This document shows, in pieces, positions 25,860 through 34,518 of a stretch of DNA of 64,000 bases (positions within the stretch are counted from its first letter, which is position 1; each line of letters starts with the position of its first letter). Made by a program: the position numbers and the translations under genes. The notes under the pieces were generated by a model. That model was not told the origin of the DNA and did no database searches. It saw nothing but the letters and a program-made list of their open reading frames with translations. The stretch comes from Cryobacterium luteum. GTDB lineage: Bacteria; Actinomycetota; Actinomycetes; Actinomycetales; Microbacteriaceae. The stretch is taken from positions 62,001 through 126,000 of the forward strand of contig NZ_FOCN01000002.1 in NCBI RefSeq assembly GCF_900110125.1, given 5' to 3'.

Positions 25860-26759
25860 ATGGCAACTACTCTTCCTTCCGGCCCAACGCGGCGCGCTCT
25901 CCTAGTCGGTGGGGCAGCGATGCTCGCGCTGGCCGGATGCTCGACCGCACCCGTTCCTCGAGCCACCACCGATGCCTTCAACCGACGAATCGAAGACCTC
26001 GAAATGCAGTCTGGTGTGACCATCGCCGTGACCGCGGTCAATCTCGGTACGAACCGACGCGTCCAGCATCGATCGACAGACTTGTTTCCGATGTGCTCGC
26101 TGTTTAAAGTCATTGCCGTCGGCGCACTAGTGAGTGAACGTGGCTATGACGAGCAGTACTGGAACACCCCGATCCCATTCACTGCAGCAGATATCGTCGT
26201 AAATTCACCTGTCGCCTCCAAGCTGACGACTTTGACGATGACCCCGGATGAGATGGCGGATGCAGCGCTTCGCTTCTCGGACAACACCGCAGGGAACCTC
26301 TTGTTGCGAGAAATTGGCGGGCCAAAAACCATCGCCCGAGTCGTTGGTTCTTTCGGCGCCACCGCCACCCGGTTGGATCGCATCGAACCCGAACTCAATG
26401 AGGGACTTCCTGACGATCCGCGAGACACAACCACGGCTGATGACATGGTGGCCGTCCTGCGTGCGCTCCTCGTCGACGGAGGAGCCGGACAACTTGCCCG
26501 AAGCAAGCTCCACGACTGGATGCTCCGTAATAGCACCTCGAGCACCCGGGCACGCGCGGGACTGACCGGCTCATACGAACTCGCGGATAAGACCGGTGCA
26601 GGAGGTTATGGCATCGTCAACGACGCTGGCATCCTCTGGCAAGACGACACTGACCCCATCGCTCTGTGCATCCTTACCCGGACCAACGACCCCAACGCAA
26701 AAGGTAACAATGACGTGATAGCCGACACCACGCGACTGCTCGTCTCCGAACTCGGATGA
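25860..26759 (+). CDS. blaL: Class A beta-lactamase (lipoprotein, Tat-type signal)
   Basis: 299 residues. Hydrolyses penicillins outside the membrane. The signal has twin arginines (RRALLVGG, 11-12) and a lipobox LAGC (Cys 27). All class A motifs are there: SLFK (Ser 80-Lys 83), SDN (140-142), the omega loop EPELN (Glu 176) and KTG (244-246). Codon use is less GC-rich than in the core block, suggesting acquisition. Its stop overlaps the start of a small membrane protein. Induction through the divergent LysR/BlaB-like pair is inferred from synteny with Streptomyces cacaoi. Confidence 0.92.
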   Translation: MATTLPSGPTRRALLVGGAAMLALAGCSTAPVPRATTDAFNRRIEDLEMQSGVTIAVTAVNLGTNRRVQHRSTDLFPMCSLFKVIAVGALVSERGYDEQYWNTPIPFTAADIVVNSPVASKLTTLTMTPDEMADAALRFSDNTAGNLLLREIGGPKTIARVVGSFGATATRLDRIEPELNEGLPDDPRDTTTADDMVAVLRALLVDGGAGQLARSKLHDWMLRNSTSSTRARAGLTGSYELADKTGAGGYGIVNDAGILWQDDTDPIALCILTRTNDPNAKGNNDVIADTTRLLVSELG

Positions 26760-27088
26760 TCGCCAACAAACCGCGACCTGCACGCACTATCCAGTTCGTG
26801 CTCGCTTGGGCGGTCGGAGTTATTGGAACCATCACCACAGCCATTTCCTTGTTCCCTGAGGTGGCCAGCATCGCCTCAGTAAGGGACGTATCTTCCCTGG
26901 GGTCCGCCGCTGCCCTACTGGTCGTGTCCGTGATATATCTCTCCGTCCCCATCCTTATCGCGTTGGCCATCGCGAATACCGGCCGTCGATGGTGGCTCTG
27001 GCTGACCATCGCAATAGCGGTCATCGTCTTGCTTCGAGTCGCCCGCTTCGCAGTGGGTTCGCTCGGTGTCTATTGGATTACGTTTTGA
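26756..27088 (+). CDS. Small polytopic membrane protein coupled to blaL
   Basis: 110 residues. The ATG overlaps the beta-lactamase stop by 4 bases, so the two are co-translated. Four hydrophobic segments are visible (FVLAWAVGVIGTITTAISLF, SLGSAAALLVVSVIYLSVPILIALAIA, WWLWLTIAIAVIVLLRVARF, and a short end GVYWITF). There are no recognised motifs. Its coupling makes it part of the blaL transcript; whether it aids resistance is unknown. Confidence 0.6.
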   Translation: MIANKPRPARTIQFVLAWAVGVIGTITTAISLFPEVASIASVRDVSSLGSAAALLVVSVIYLSVPILIALAIANTGRRWWLWLTIAIAVIVLLRVARFAVGSLGVYWITF

Positions 27089-27987
27089 GTCGCGGCGAGC
27101 CGTATGCCGGCGCGACGACACCGGGACGCCGCCCGCCCGGCCCGATGACGTGGCTCGGTGTCGCGCTGGGCGGGATCACCCTGGCAGCACTGTTCAGCGG
27201 AGGTGATGGGCGGGCGGAGATTTGCGCCGAGTTGAGCGAGTCCATTCCGGAGATCGCTGGGTTCAGCGAGGTTTCGACGATGGCTGATTTGCGCGAGTTC
27301 AATGAACCGAGCGCCGACTTGCGTGCACGCTTCACCTCTTCAGGAGAGGTTTATCGCGTCATCGACTCGTCCGTCGATCGTGCCCGGATCGCTCTCTGGA
27401 GGAGGGATGTACCCGGCCCCGGACCGGGACCTTACAGCTCTGATCCCGAACGAGGATTCAGTACCGAGGAAATAGTGGTGGGCACAGCGTGCGCGTCGAT
27501 AGAGCGGACGGGCCACAAGGTCACCTCCACACCAGTCGATTGCCCCCACCCCCTCGCGGCGTGGTCACCACCAACAGAGGTGGCTTCGTGGACCCGAGAC
27601 GCGGCTGCTGCCTGGGTGGTTCAGGTCAGCGTCAGCAGCCTCAACCAAGACGTCAGATGGCTTCTGTTTCATAGCAGCGACGGCAGCCAGCCGCGTCACG
27701 AATTGGTCGATGCGGACGCCGTGGTGGACGTGATCAAGAAGGCGCGTTTGTCGTCGGCCGACACCTCCGTACGAGTCGCCGTCGGGGATGTTTCTCAAGA
27801 GGGCAGCCGTATTACGGGCAAGGTGCGTATAGCAGCGTACGCCCCGGAGGAAGCCAACACCACAGCCAAGAGCGCATCCACTGCGTGCTTCATCCTCGAC
27901 GTAGATCTTCAACTGTTCGATCAGTACGGATCATGGGAGCCGCTGATTCCTGAGGAACTCGGGGCTAGTAATTGCGCTCAAACGTAA
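27085..27987 (+). CDS. Membrane-anchored protein of unknown function
   Basis: About 300 residues. The start is uncertain: TTG at 27085 overlaps the previous stop, ATG at 27145 precedes the only hydrophobic segment (MTWLGVALGGITLAALFSGG), and the frame is open back to 26989. The rest is an acidic soluble domain with cysteines (AEICAEL, TACASIE, PVDCPHPL, TACFILD, SNCAQT) and the pattern WVVQVSVSSLNQDVRWLLFHSSDG. It probably lies outside the membrane. No family recognised. It ends the blaL transcription unit, with no terminator seen. Confidence 0.55.
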   Translation: MSRGEPYAGATTPGRRPPGPMTWLGVALGGITLAALFSGGDGRAEICAELSESIPEIAGFSEVSTMADLREFNEPSADLRARFTSSGEVYRVIDSSVDRARIALWRRDVPGPGPGPYSSDPERGFSTEEIVVGTACASIERTGHKVTSTPVDCPHPLAAWSPPTEVASWTRDAAAAWVVQVSVSSLNQDVRWLLFHSSDGSQPRHELVDADAVVDVIKKARLSSADTSVRVAVGDVSQEGSRITGKVRIAAYAPEEANTTAKSASTACFILDVDLQLFDQYGSWEPLIPEELGASNCAQT

Positions 27988-28003
27988 TTACATTGAAGCG
28001 CAA

Positions 28004-28291
28004 ATGGATGGCTTGAGCACGATATTTCTCGCGCTGGCTGATCCATCGCGCCGCGCACTAATGGAGCAGCTACAGAAAGGGGAGGCGACAGTTACCGAAC
28101 TCGCCGCCCCGCACACGATCAGCGTGCTTTTTATCTCACGCCACCTGAACGTACTCGAGCCGGCCGGGCTCATCACGGAAACCAGCTCCGCTCGATGGCG
28201 ACGGGCAGGACATTCCGGCGAAAAATCTTTGCCTCCTATGCAGAAAAAGATTCAGGGTCCTGCCCGGCCGGTGCCCGCTGACGTCACTTGA
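28004..28291 (+). pseudogene. ArsR-family regulator, C-terminus lost
   Basis: The first ~65 residues are a standard ArsR winged helix: IFLALADPSRRALMEQLQKGEATVTELAAPHTISVLFISRHLNVLEPAGLITETSSARWRR. The family then expects a helical end of about 35 residues after RWR. Here the frame runs into unrelated sequence (AGHSGEKSLPPMQ...) and stops. Intact relatives regulate neighbouring SRPBCC/DinB genes, and such genes lie just downstream on the other strand. DNA binding might survive, but dimerisation is doubtful. Confidence 0.65.
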
Positions 28292-28306
28292 ACCCCATTT
28301 TGGGAG

Positions 28307-28805
28307 TTATCCAACGACAAGGTTCTGATGACCATCGATGAGCTCGCGCATGATGTCAAGGTGGCCTGCGTGCACTGAGGTCTCAGCAAGGACGCGAAAC
28401 ACGACCTCGCGCCCGTTAGGCAGCGGTGGTGCCTCGAAGACGCCGGCTGGAGGCCTCCACCGGGGAAGGGCGTCGAAATCGATTCTCCTGAGCACCTTGT
28501 CGCTCCGAGCGCTCGCGCTTGTATGTTTCGATTGCTTCCGCGCCCGTCATCGGGTCCGATGCCCAGCCGTCGTGAAGGGCTTCGATCGCTCTCACGTCAC
28601 CGCTTAGAACGGCCGAGATCCAGAACCTCTCGTCGTCGTAGGCGAGGTGGTTGAGAAGCCGCGTGATCGTCCAAACAGACGGAACTATCACCCGATGCAT
28701 CGCATCCTCCGCCAGCCCGTCAACCGCTCGCAGCACATGCTGGCGCTCGTTCGCTAACTGTGCGAGCAGTTGTGCGTCACCCATGTTCAGCAGTCCCCTG
28801 CTCAT
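28307..28805 (-). pseudogene. DinB/DUF664 family gene broken by a frameshift
   Basis: The 5' part from ATG at 28805 reads as a DinB four-helix protein (LLAQLANERQHVLRAVDGLAEDAM, WTITRLLNHLAYDDERFWI) down to ERSERQ. From about 28500 the family continues only in another frame: VLRRIDFDALPRW, then VVFRVLAETSVHAGHLDIMRELIDG to the stop at 28307. Joining the two frames by a one-base change near 28500-28506 restores a normal protein of ~165 residues. The start overlaps the SRPBCC stop. A sequencing error cannot be excluded. Confidence 0.75.
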
Positions 28806-29329
28806 CACACGTGCGGATTGGATTGGCGAATGTGCCAGGTGGTGATGGCGGTGCTATGTGCAACTCGGTCAATTGTGGCGCTCCATCCATCACGGGTGCC
28901 GCCTTCCATGAGGTCGCGCACCTCCTCATCCGCCAGCTGCTCGGGAAAGGCGACAGTGAGTTCGAGGTGTGTGCCTTCTGCGACGTCGCGGAGGTTGACG
29001 GTCACGATCGGTGCTTCGAGCTCGCGGTCTCCGACGAGCTCTGGCCATCCTCCAGCCGCTCCCCACCGAAAGACCAACCGTTCGTCTGGAACGACTTCGA
29101 GGTATACCCCGCCGGTGGGGTATTGAAGATCGTCATCGACCACCATTTGTTGACGCCATACGCCGCCAACTCTGAGATCAACCTGGATAGGCGCCGTGGG
29201 AGTGGGCATAGCGGGGTTGTAAAACCAGGCGAGGTTTTCCGGCTCAGTCCAAGCCTTGAAAACGATATTGCGCGGTGCCCGCAGGATGCGGGTCAGGGTA
29301 AAGCTTCTTTCAGTGCGTGTCTGGGACAT
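28805..29329 (-). CDS. SRPBCC / AHSA1-like domain protein
   Basis: 174 residues from ATG at 29329 (a second ATG at 29332 is directly before it), with GGAG upstream. Motifs of the SRPBCC ligand-binding fold: SFTLTRILRAPRNIVFKAWTEPENLAWFYNP, VDLRVGGVWRQQM, GGVYLEVVPDERLVFRW, THLELTVAFPE, MEGGTRDGWSATIDRV. Such genes usually form operons with ArsR and DinB genes, both found here in damaged form. Ligand unknown. Confidence 0.8.
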   Translation of the reverse strand: MSQTRTERSFTLTRILRAPRNIVFKAWTEPENLAWFYNPAMPTPTAPIQVDLRVGGVWRQQMVVDDDLQYPTGGVYLEVVPDERLVFRWGAAGGWPELVGDRELEAPIVTVNLRDVAEGTHLELTVAFPEQLADEEVRDLMEGGTRDGWSATIDRVAHSTAITTWHIRQSNPHV

Positions 29330-29332
29330 CAT

Positions 29333-29865
29333 GCTCCTTCTTCCTGTCAGGGCATTCGTTCGTGGCTGGAAACATCGTCGTGAGGTGCTTTTCGAGACCG
29401 TCCAAACGCGTTTTGAAGAACCGGCGGTCGGGCCCATCCATTGATGCACTGCTAGCAGTGATAATGGATTCAACCGGCAATACCGCCACTGAGCGTCAAG
29501 GGCCATGAGGAACTGCCCACTGGCGGTGGCAGCCAGCACTCGTGGGGGAGGTCGCCCGCTCGGCGCCGTCCTCGGTTCGGCAATTAATGCGTCCGATACC
29601 TCGCTTCACGCATGCTCCCCGGATCGTTTCAGGCTCCTGTAGATCGTCGTCACAGGCGTGGCATTGCGATCGTGGGGCGCCGGGCCGTCAGGTTCATGAA
29701 GTCGTCAGGTCGGTCGAGGCCCGAACTTCGTCCATTGTCCTTCGGAGACCACTTGGACGGAGCCGTCGACGACCTTTATGGCCGTCTGTTCGTCGGTGGC
29801 GTACCTCGAAGCGACCCGCCTTCGAGATCAACCCATCCGGCCGATCCCGAAGTCGGGTCGCGTTG
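29333..29865. other. 533-base stretch without a convincing gene
   Basis: Short frames on both strands here lack a family resemblance and ribosome sites. One minus-strand frame ending at 29705 reads TDEQTAIKVVDGSVQVVSEGQWTKFG before its stop and may be the tail of a lost gene. The region lies between two minus-strand genes in the gene-decay zone and may also carry the promoter for the SRPBCC/DinB pair. Confidence 0.4.
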
Positions 29866-31119
29866 CTACAAGGCTGGGTTGGTGAGGCGGTGCCAGGCGG
29901 TGGCGGGGGTGATGTCGGCGGCGAGCGTGAGCGGGACGCGGATCGACGTGCCTTGATCTTGTGAGGCCGCGCTGAGTGTGAATTCGAGCGAGCCGACAGT
30001 GGAACCGGTCAAGCCGTCCTCCAGGGACAGTGCTGTTGCCGTTGCTGTGACGGTTGTGCCTTTCCAGACGAGGGCCGACGCGTCTGTGCCGGCCACGACA
30101 TCGCTGTTGTTCATGGCGCCGTTGATCCACTCGGGTGAGTACGCGCCCACACGATCACCTGCTGTGACGAGCTGGACGCGTTCGAAGGCGGGTGGAACGC
30201 TCGCGAGGACATCGAGGAGAGCCGCGTTGCGCTCTCGCCAGGTGTCTGCCCCGAGGATCGCTCCGACCACGGTGATGATCGTAGCGCCCACCGCTACTTC
30301 GGCCGAGAAGAGGATGCACGAGCCTGAATCGTAGTCGGTGCCGGTCTTCATGCCCGTGATTCCTGCCGTGCCGAGCAGGCTGTTGAGGTTTTCGATCTCT
30401 CCGATGTTGGGCAGTATCGCCGTCTTCTCGGACACGACTCCCGCCAGTACTGGGTTCGCAAGAGCCAGCTTGCCGATCTCGACCAGGTCCCTCGTGGTGC
30501 TCACGTTGGAGGCTCCGAGCCCGCTCGTGTTGGTAAGCGTGGTACCGGTGAGCCCATTATCGGCAAGCCACGTCCGGGTGGCGTCGAGGAATGCGTCGAC
30601 GCTCCCGAATGCCCAGATCGCGAGTGTCTTGCTGTAGTTGTTGGCTGAGGGCAGCATCATCGCTTCCAGCACCTGCCGTTGCGTGAACACGGATCCGGAG
30701 ACGACCGGTGCCCAGGAACCGTTTTCTGCGATCGTGTCGTCGAGCCATTGGACGTCATCGTCGGTGATGTGGATGTCCGGACCATTCTCGCCGGCGACGA
30801 TGGGCTTGTGCTCCAACACGACGAGCGAGGTGATCATCTTTGCGAGGCTTGCAATCGGGAAGGGGTCTTCGCCGCCGCTAGAACTCAGGACGCCGTCGAA
30901 CCCAACCGCGCCGAGCGCTCCACGGCCGACCGACGGCCAGGCGATCTGCGCGGCAGCGCCTGTTTCGATGACCGGTGCTGTGAGTGTGGCGGTCGTGGTC
31001 GGCATCGGCTGGGTGAGCGCAGCCGTGCTGTACCCAGCGGAGCCCAGGACGACGACCGCGACGACTGCCGCAATGAATCGACGGCGGCGAACCGGCCGCA
31101 CCGAGCGTGTGGAATCCAT
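29866..31119 (-). CDS. D-alanyl-D-alanine carboxypeptidase, peptidase family S11
   Basis: 417 residues from ATG at 31119 (the frame is open further upstream). A basic N-terminus RRRRF and hydrophobic segment IAAVVAVVVLGSAGYSTAAL export or anchor it. Penicillin-binding motifs: SLAK (Ser 91-Lys 94), SAN (158-160) and KTG (258-260, MKTGTD), in DacA order. The C-terminal ~90 residues form an extra beta region. It would trim terminal D-Ala from peptidoglycan. It lies 3 kb from the beta-lactamase system, a plausible but unproven functional link. Confidence 0.85.
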   Translation of the reverse strand: MDSTRSVRPVRRRRFIAAVVAVVVLGSAGYSTAALTQPMPTTTATLTAPVIETGAAAQIAWPSVGRGALGAVGFDGVLSSSGGEDPFPIASLAKMITSLVVLEHKPIVAGENGPDIHITDDDVQWLDDTIAENGSWAPVVSGSVFTQRQVLEAMMLPSANNYSKTLAIWAFGSVDAFLDATRTWLADNGLTGTTLTNTSGLGASNVSTTRDLVEIGKLALANPVLAGVVSEKTAILPNIGEIENLNSLLGTAGITGMKTGTDYDSGSCILFSAEVAVGATIITVVGAILGADTWRERNAALLDVLASVPPAFERVQLVTAGDRVGAYSPEWINGAMNNSDVVAGTDASALVWKGTTVTATATALSLEDGLTGSTVGSLEFTLSAASQDQGTSIRVPLTLAADITPATAWHRLTNPAL

Positions 31120-31659
31120 CAGACAACTATCACACGAACGAAGCAGCAGCCCCGCAGCGCCCCTTGGTGTCGCAGCACCTAAAAGCATTGAGGGCCCAAC
31201 AACCAGCCCGAGGATCGATCCGGTATTTTGTGACAACTTGAATGAAGTCCACCTTATTGCTGTCTGTCGTTTCGTTCGTTTCGTTCGATTCGTGGCAGTT
31301 GAGATCTGTGCCGCGTCGTCACCGAGATACCCGTCGAGGGAACGCCCGTGGCATAGCAGCGCGATGACTTCGGCGAGGCACGAGGCAACAGCTCGCTGAG
31401 CGCTCACCGAAAACGGCCCGTAAGACGTTCGGCGGATTCAACCGGTCGTCGCAACGGTGGTCGCGGCGTGAAGCCGACCAGTGTTGACATCAGGTAGTGG
31501 ACCGACGTTGAAAACCCGCGGCAACATTTTGGCAACATTTGAACGAAATTGCATCGGTTTCCAGGTTGCCGGTTGGGCCTCGCCGGCGACTGGGAGACGA
31601 GAGTTTTCACCGAGACTGGCCAGTCGGTGCGCAGTGCTGACGGGTGCACAATGATGCCG

Positions 31660-31746
31660 CGCACATCCCTGACGCTGACCCGCCACGGCCGCGCCGCCTG
31701 GAAGACCCACCTCGCCGCGCTCACCGAAATCACCGGACAGGAATGA
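31660..31746 (+). pseudogene. C-terminal scrap of a winged-helix transcription regulator
   Basis: The frame ends MPRTSLTLTRHGRAAWKTHLAALTEI before TGA. This is the end of a winged-helix (PF13601-type) regulator, where the wing is followed by ALTxxGRAAWxxHLAAL. The preceding ~25 codons only loosely fit and no HTH is left. The rest of 31120-32055 has no other gene I can support. Confidence 0.55.
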
Positions 31747-32055
31747 ACCCGACGCTACGCAGTCTCGTCAGAGTGCTCCAGGTGTCTCGTAGGTCAAGAG
31801 TGGGCACTTCGAGGAGAATTTTCGCTCTGCGCGGGGTACATCCGACGAAGAGGCCTCGCGCGTAGATGTCGTGCCCAACGAACCAGCTGGATCGTGAACA
31901 GTTCGCCGGTTGAATTTGGTCTAGATTTAGGTGCCGCCGGTGCACGTCTCGTTGGACAGCATCCGCGCTGCGAAGTCCTTTGTCGCCAACGCATGCAGCC
32001 CGGTAACGAACCAGGAAAACAGGAACAGCGACCGGAATCTGGAAGGGTTGAGACC

Positions 32056-32811
32056 ATGCCGGTTTGGCTGCAGGCTCTATTTTGGGGAACGCTTGCCGGC
32101 GCGGCATTGGTCCTTGGTTCTGCGTTGGCGTGGTGGTGGAGCATTCCCGCTAAGTTCGTTTCCCTGATCATGTCTTTTGGTGCGGGTGTGCTGATTTCGG
32201 CGCTTGCCTTCGATTTAGTTGACGAAGCCGCCAGAGGCGGGGGCCTGTGGCCTACCGCGACCGGTTTCCTGGCTGGTGCGGTGGCCTTCGTTACAGCGAA
32301 CGCACTTCTCGCACAGCGGGGAGCCAAACACCGGAAACGCTCCGGAGGGAAGCAGCCCTCTGAAAAGGAGAGTCCGGGCAGCGGGACGGCAACTGCGGTT
32401 GGTGCCCTCCTGGACGGCATCCCTGAATCCGTCGTCCTGGGGCTGGGACTTGTTGCGGGGGGTGCGGTCAGCCCGGCAATCTTGGCTGCCATCTTCATTT
32501 CCAACGTGCCGGAAGGTCTCTCCAGCACGGCGGGAATGAAGAAAGCCGGCCGGAGCGCCGGTTACGTGTTTGGAGTTTGGGGAGGGATTGCTGTCGTCTC
32601 GGGGGTCGCCTCCCTTGTCGGCTATGTCAGTTTGCAAAGCGCCTCGGTCGGACTTATCGCGTTCATCACAGCCACGGCTGCGGGAGCCATCCTGGCCATG
32701 CTTGCCGACACGATGATTCCCGAGGCCTTCGAGGAACATCACATGTTGACGGGACTTTTCGCCGCTGTGGGATTTTTGACCGCGTTCACAATCAGTCGGG
32801 TCGGTGCCTAG
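32056..32811 (+). CDS. ZIP-family divalent metal transporter
   Basis: 251 residues from ATG at 32056, just after GGTTGAG; the frame upstream of it is not protein-like. About eight hydrophobic segments. The metal-site helices are intact: TAVGALLDGIPESVVLGLGL (TM4) and IFISNVPEGLSSTAGM (TM5), with the DGIPE/NVPEG pair of the ZIP family. A variable cytosolic loop is rich in Lys/Arg (RGAKHRKRSGGKQPSEKE) rather than the usual His. Likely zinc or manganese uptake; metal not determinable. Confidence 0.85.
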   Translation: MPVWLQALFWGTLAGAALVLGSALAWWWSIPAKFVSLIMSFGAGVLISALAFDLVDEAARGGGLWPTATGFLAGAVAFVTANALLAQRGAKHRKRSGGKQPSEKESPGSGTATAVGALLDGIPESVVLGLGLVAGGAVSPAILAAIFISNVPEGLSSTAGMKKAGRSAGYVFGVWGGIAVVSGVASLVGYVSLQSASVGLIAFITATAAGAILAMLADTMIPEAFEEHHMLTGLFAAVGFLTAFTISRVGA

Positions 32812-33304
32812 GGCACCTGGCAGCCAAGCGAAGAGTTCCCTGATTTCCGCGCTGGTCGCTGGCGCAGGGGCCGCCGTCGGGCTCGGAACCCAAGCGGATC
32901 CCAGGCAGGCTGCCGACGCCGCAGCCGAGAACGCCTCGACTGTGGGCCTAGTCGGAGGGATCGCCCTGATCGTCGTGGTCTTCGTCTCCTACCTGTGCGG
33001 TGGCTACGTAGCGGGCAGAATGGCGCGCTTCAGCGGAGCGAAGCAGGGCGTCGCCGTGTGGCTGTGGGCTCTGATCATCGCAGTTGTGCTCGCCATCGTT
33101 GGAGCGATCGCGGGTAGCCAGATGAACATCCTCGCCAACCTCAACAGCTTTCCACGCATCCCCATCAACGAAGGCAACCTCGCCCTCAGCAGCGTTCTCA
33201 CGGCCATCGCAATCGCGCTGGTCAGCCTCGGCGGCGCCGTCCTCGGCGGTGTCGCGGGAATGCGTTTTCACCGCAAGGTCGACAGGGTCGGCCTCGGAAC
33301 TTGA
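32804..33304 (+). CDS. Membrane protein, possibly 5'-truncated
   Basis: 166 residues from GTG at 32804, inside the ZIP gene's last codons. Four glycine/alanine-rich membrane segments (ISALVAGAGAAVGLG, VGLVGGIALIVVVFVSYLCGGYVAGRMARF, VAVWLWALIIAVVLAIVGAIAG, VLTAIAIALVSLGGAVLGGVAGMRFHRKVD). Similar actinobacterial proteins, as I recall them, begin earlier with another hydrophobic segment, so the 5' end may have been lost when the ZIP gene arrived. The overlap could instead be real coupling. Function unknown. 33305-33519 holds no gene I can support. Confidence 0.6.
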   Translation: MPRAPGSQAKSSLISALVAGAGAAVGLGTQADPRQAADAAAENASTVGLVGGIALIVVVFVSYLCGGYVAGRMARFSGAKQGVAVWLWALIIAVVLAIVGAIAGSQMNILANLNSFPRIPINEGNLALSSVLTAIAIALVSLGGAVLGGVAGMRFHRKVDRVGLGT

Positions 33305-33519
33305 GTGGACAAGAACACGAAGCTCAGCCCGCACACCTGCGTGTCCATGGTTGAAGTATCGAACAAAGAGGAAAAACGTCCTGGCCCGACAAGCTGCCCA
33401 CTTTCGGCCAGGACACCCCCGCTCGGTCGGGCCGGTCAGCCCGCCGAACTGGCCGCAGCTGAAGCGTCCTTATCTCGGGCGCCATTCTGCCGGTCACGGG
33501 CGGACGCGGCTTCTAGCGG

Positions 33520-34518
33520 TCAGGAGTTTTGTGCGAAGGTTGCGTTGATGTAGTCGGCCTCGGGAATGGGTTCGGGGTAGATGATCGCTCCCAGTTCCAT
33601 CCACATGCGCTCCATCGCAGCGAGCTGCTCCGGCAGCGGTGCGAGGTCGGGCAGCCAACGGTACAGCGGCACCGCCGACACCTGCTCGGCCGTCTGGCCG
33701 GTCGCGGCCGCGATGATGCCCAGGTTTTCGTCGCTGTAGCGGTCGTCACCCTGCAGGTCCTGCGCGCCCCGGGTCAGTGCGGTGAAGAACTTCTGGGCGA
33801 GATCCGACGACGCGAAGTCTCCGCCGTAGATGACGCCGGTGCCGGATGTTCCGGCGGGCGACGTCCACAGGCTCACCGCGGTGCCGTCGTCAACGGGCAT
33901 GTTCCAGAACGGCGCCGACGCGAACGCGGCGTCGATGCTGCCGTTGGCCAGGGCGGTGGGCATGTCGGGATTGCCGAGGGTGACCAGTTCGACGTCGGTG
34001 ATCGAGAGTCCGGCTTTTTCCAGGGCCATACCCACATAGAAGGCGCCGGTTCCGCCGGCGCCGCCGGCCACGGCGACCTTGCGTCCTTCCAGATCCGCGA
34101 CATCGGTGATCGTGCCGTCATCGACGAGCTTCTTCGACGCGATGAGCGCCGAGGGCGGTTCTTCTTCGTCTCCGGCCGAGACACCCATGGAGCCGACGAC
34201 CTTCACGTCGAGGCCGGTTTCGACCGCGCTGAACAGTCCGGCCGAGAAACCGGACACTACGACGTCGAGCTTGCCGCTCGCGGCGAGCGGTACGGCGTCC
34301 TGTCCCGACTTGATCGCCTCCAGCTTGAGCTCGATACCTTCGTCTTCGAAGTAGCCCTTGGCGTCGGCAACGTAGAGCGGCGAGAAGATCGCGAGCTGAA
34401 CGTGACCCACGTTCACCGTCTGCAGGTCTCCCGACGCGGCCGGGGCATCCGTTGCGGTGCAGCCCGACAGCGCCAGCCCAACCAGCGACACTGCTGCGAT
34501 GATTCTCAGTTTCTTCAC
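33520..34518 (-). CDS. ABC transporter substrate-binding lipoprotein, NitT/TauT/SsuA type
   Basis: 332 residues; start ATG overlaps the permease stop. Lipobox LSGC (Cys 20). The fold reads as an NMT1/SsuA-like periplasmic-binding protein: VNVGHVQLAIFSPLYVADAKGYFEDEGIELKLEAIKSGQDAVPLAASGKLDVVVSGFSAGLF, then LEGRKVAVAGGAGGTGAFYVGMALEKAGL and TALANGSIDAAFASAPFWNM. Ligands in this class include sulfonates, nitrate and thiamine precursors; none can be chosen here. Third gene of a three-gene import operon. Confidence 0.88.
   Translation of the reverse strand: MKKLRIIAAVSLVGLALSGCTATDAPAASGDLQTVNVGHVQLAIFSPLYVADAKGYFEDEGIELKLEAIKSGQDAVPLAASGKLDVVVSGFSAGLFSAVETGLDVKVVGSMGVSAGDEEEPPSALIASKKLVDDGTITDVADLEGRKVAVAGGAGGTGAFYVGMALEKAGLSITDVELVTLGNPDMPTALANGSIDAAFASAPFWNMPVDDGTAVSLWTSPAGTSGTGVIYGGDFASSDLAQKFFTALTRGAQDLQGDDRYSDENLGIIAAATGQTAEQVSAVPLYRWLPDLAPLPEQLAAMERMWMELGAIIYPEPIPEADYINATFAQNS

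Noticed and set aside
31268..31292. Tandem TTTCGTTCG-like repeats upstream of the carboxypeptidase gene.
   Set aside because: Only about two and a half imperfect units; too short to call a functional repeat.
31438..31710. Minus-strand frame containing SNVAKMLPRVF, reminiscent of integrase ends.
   Set aside because: No recombinase motifs upstream and no att repeat nearby; it is mostly antisense to the regulator scrap.
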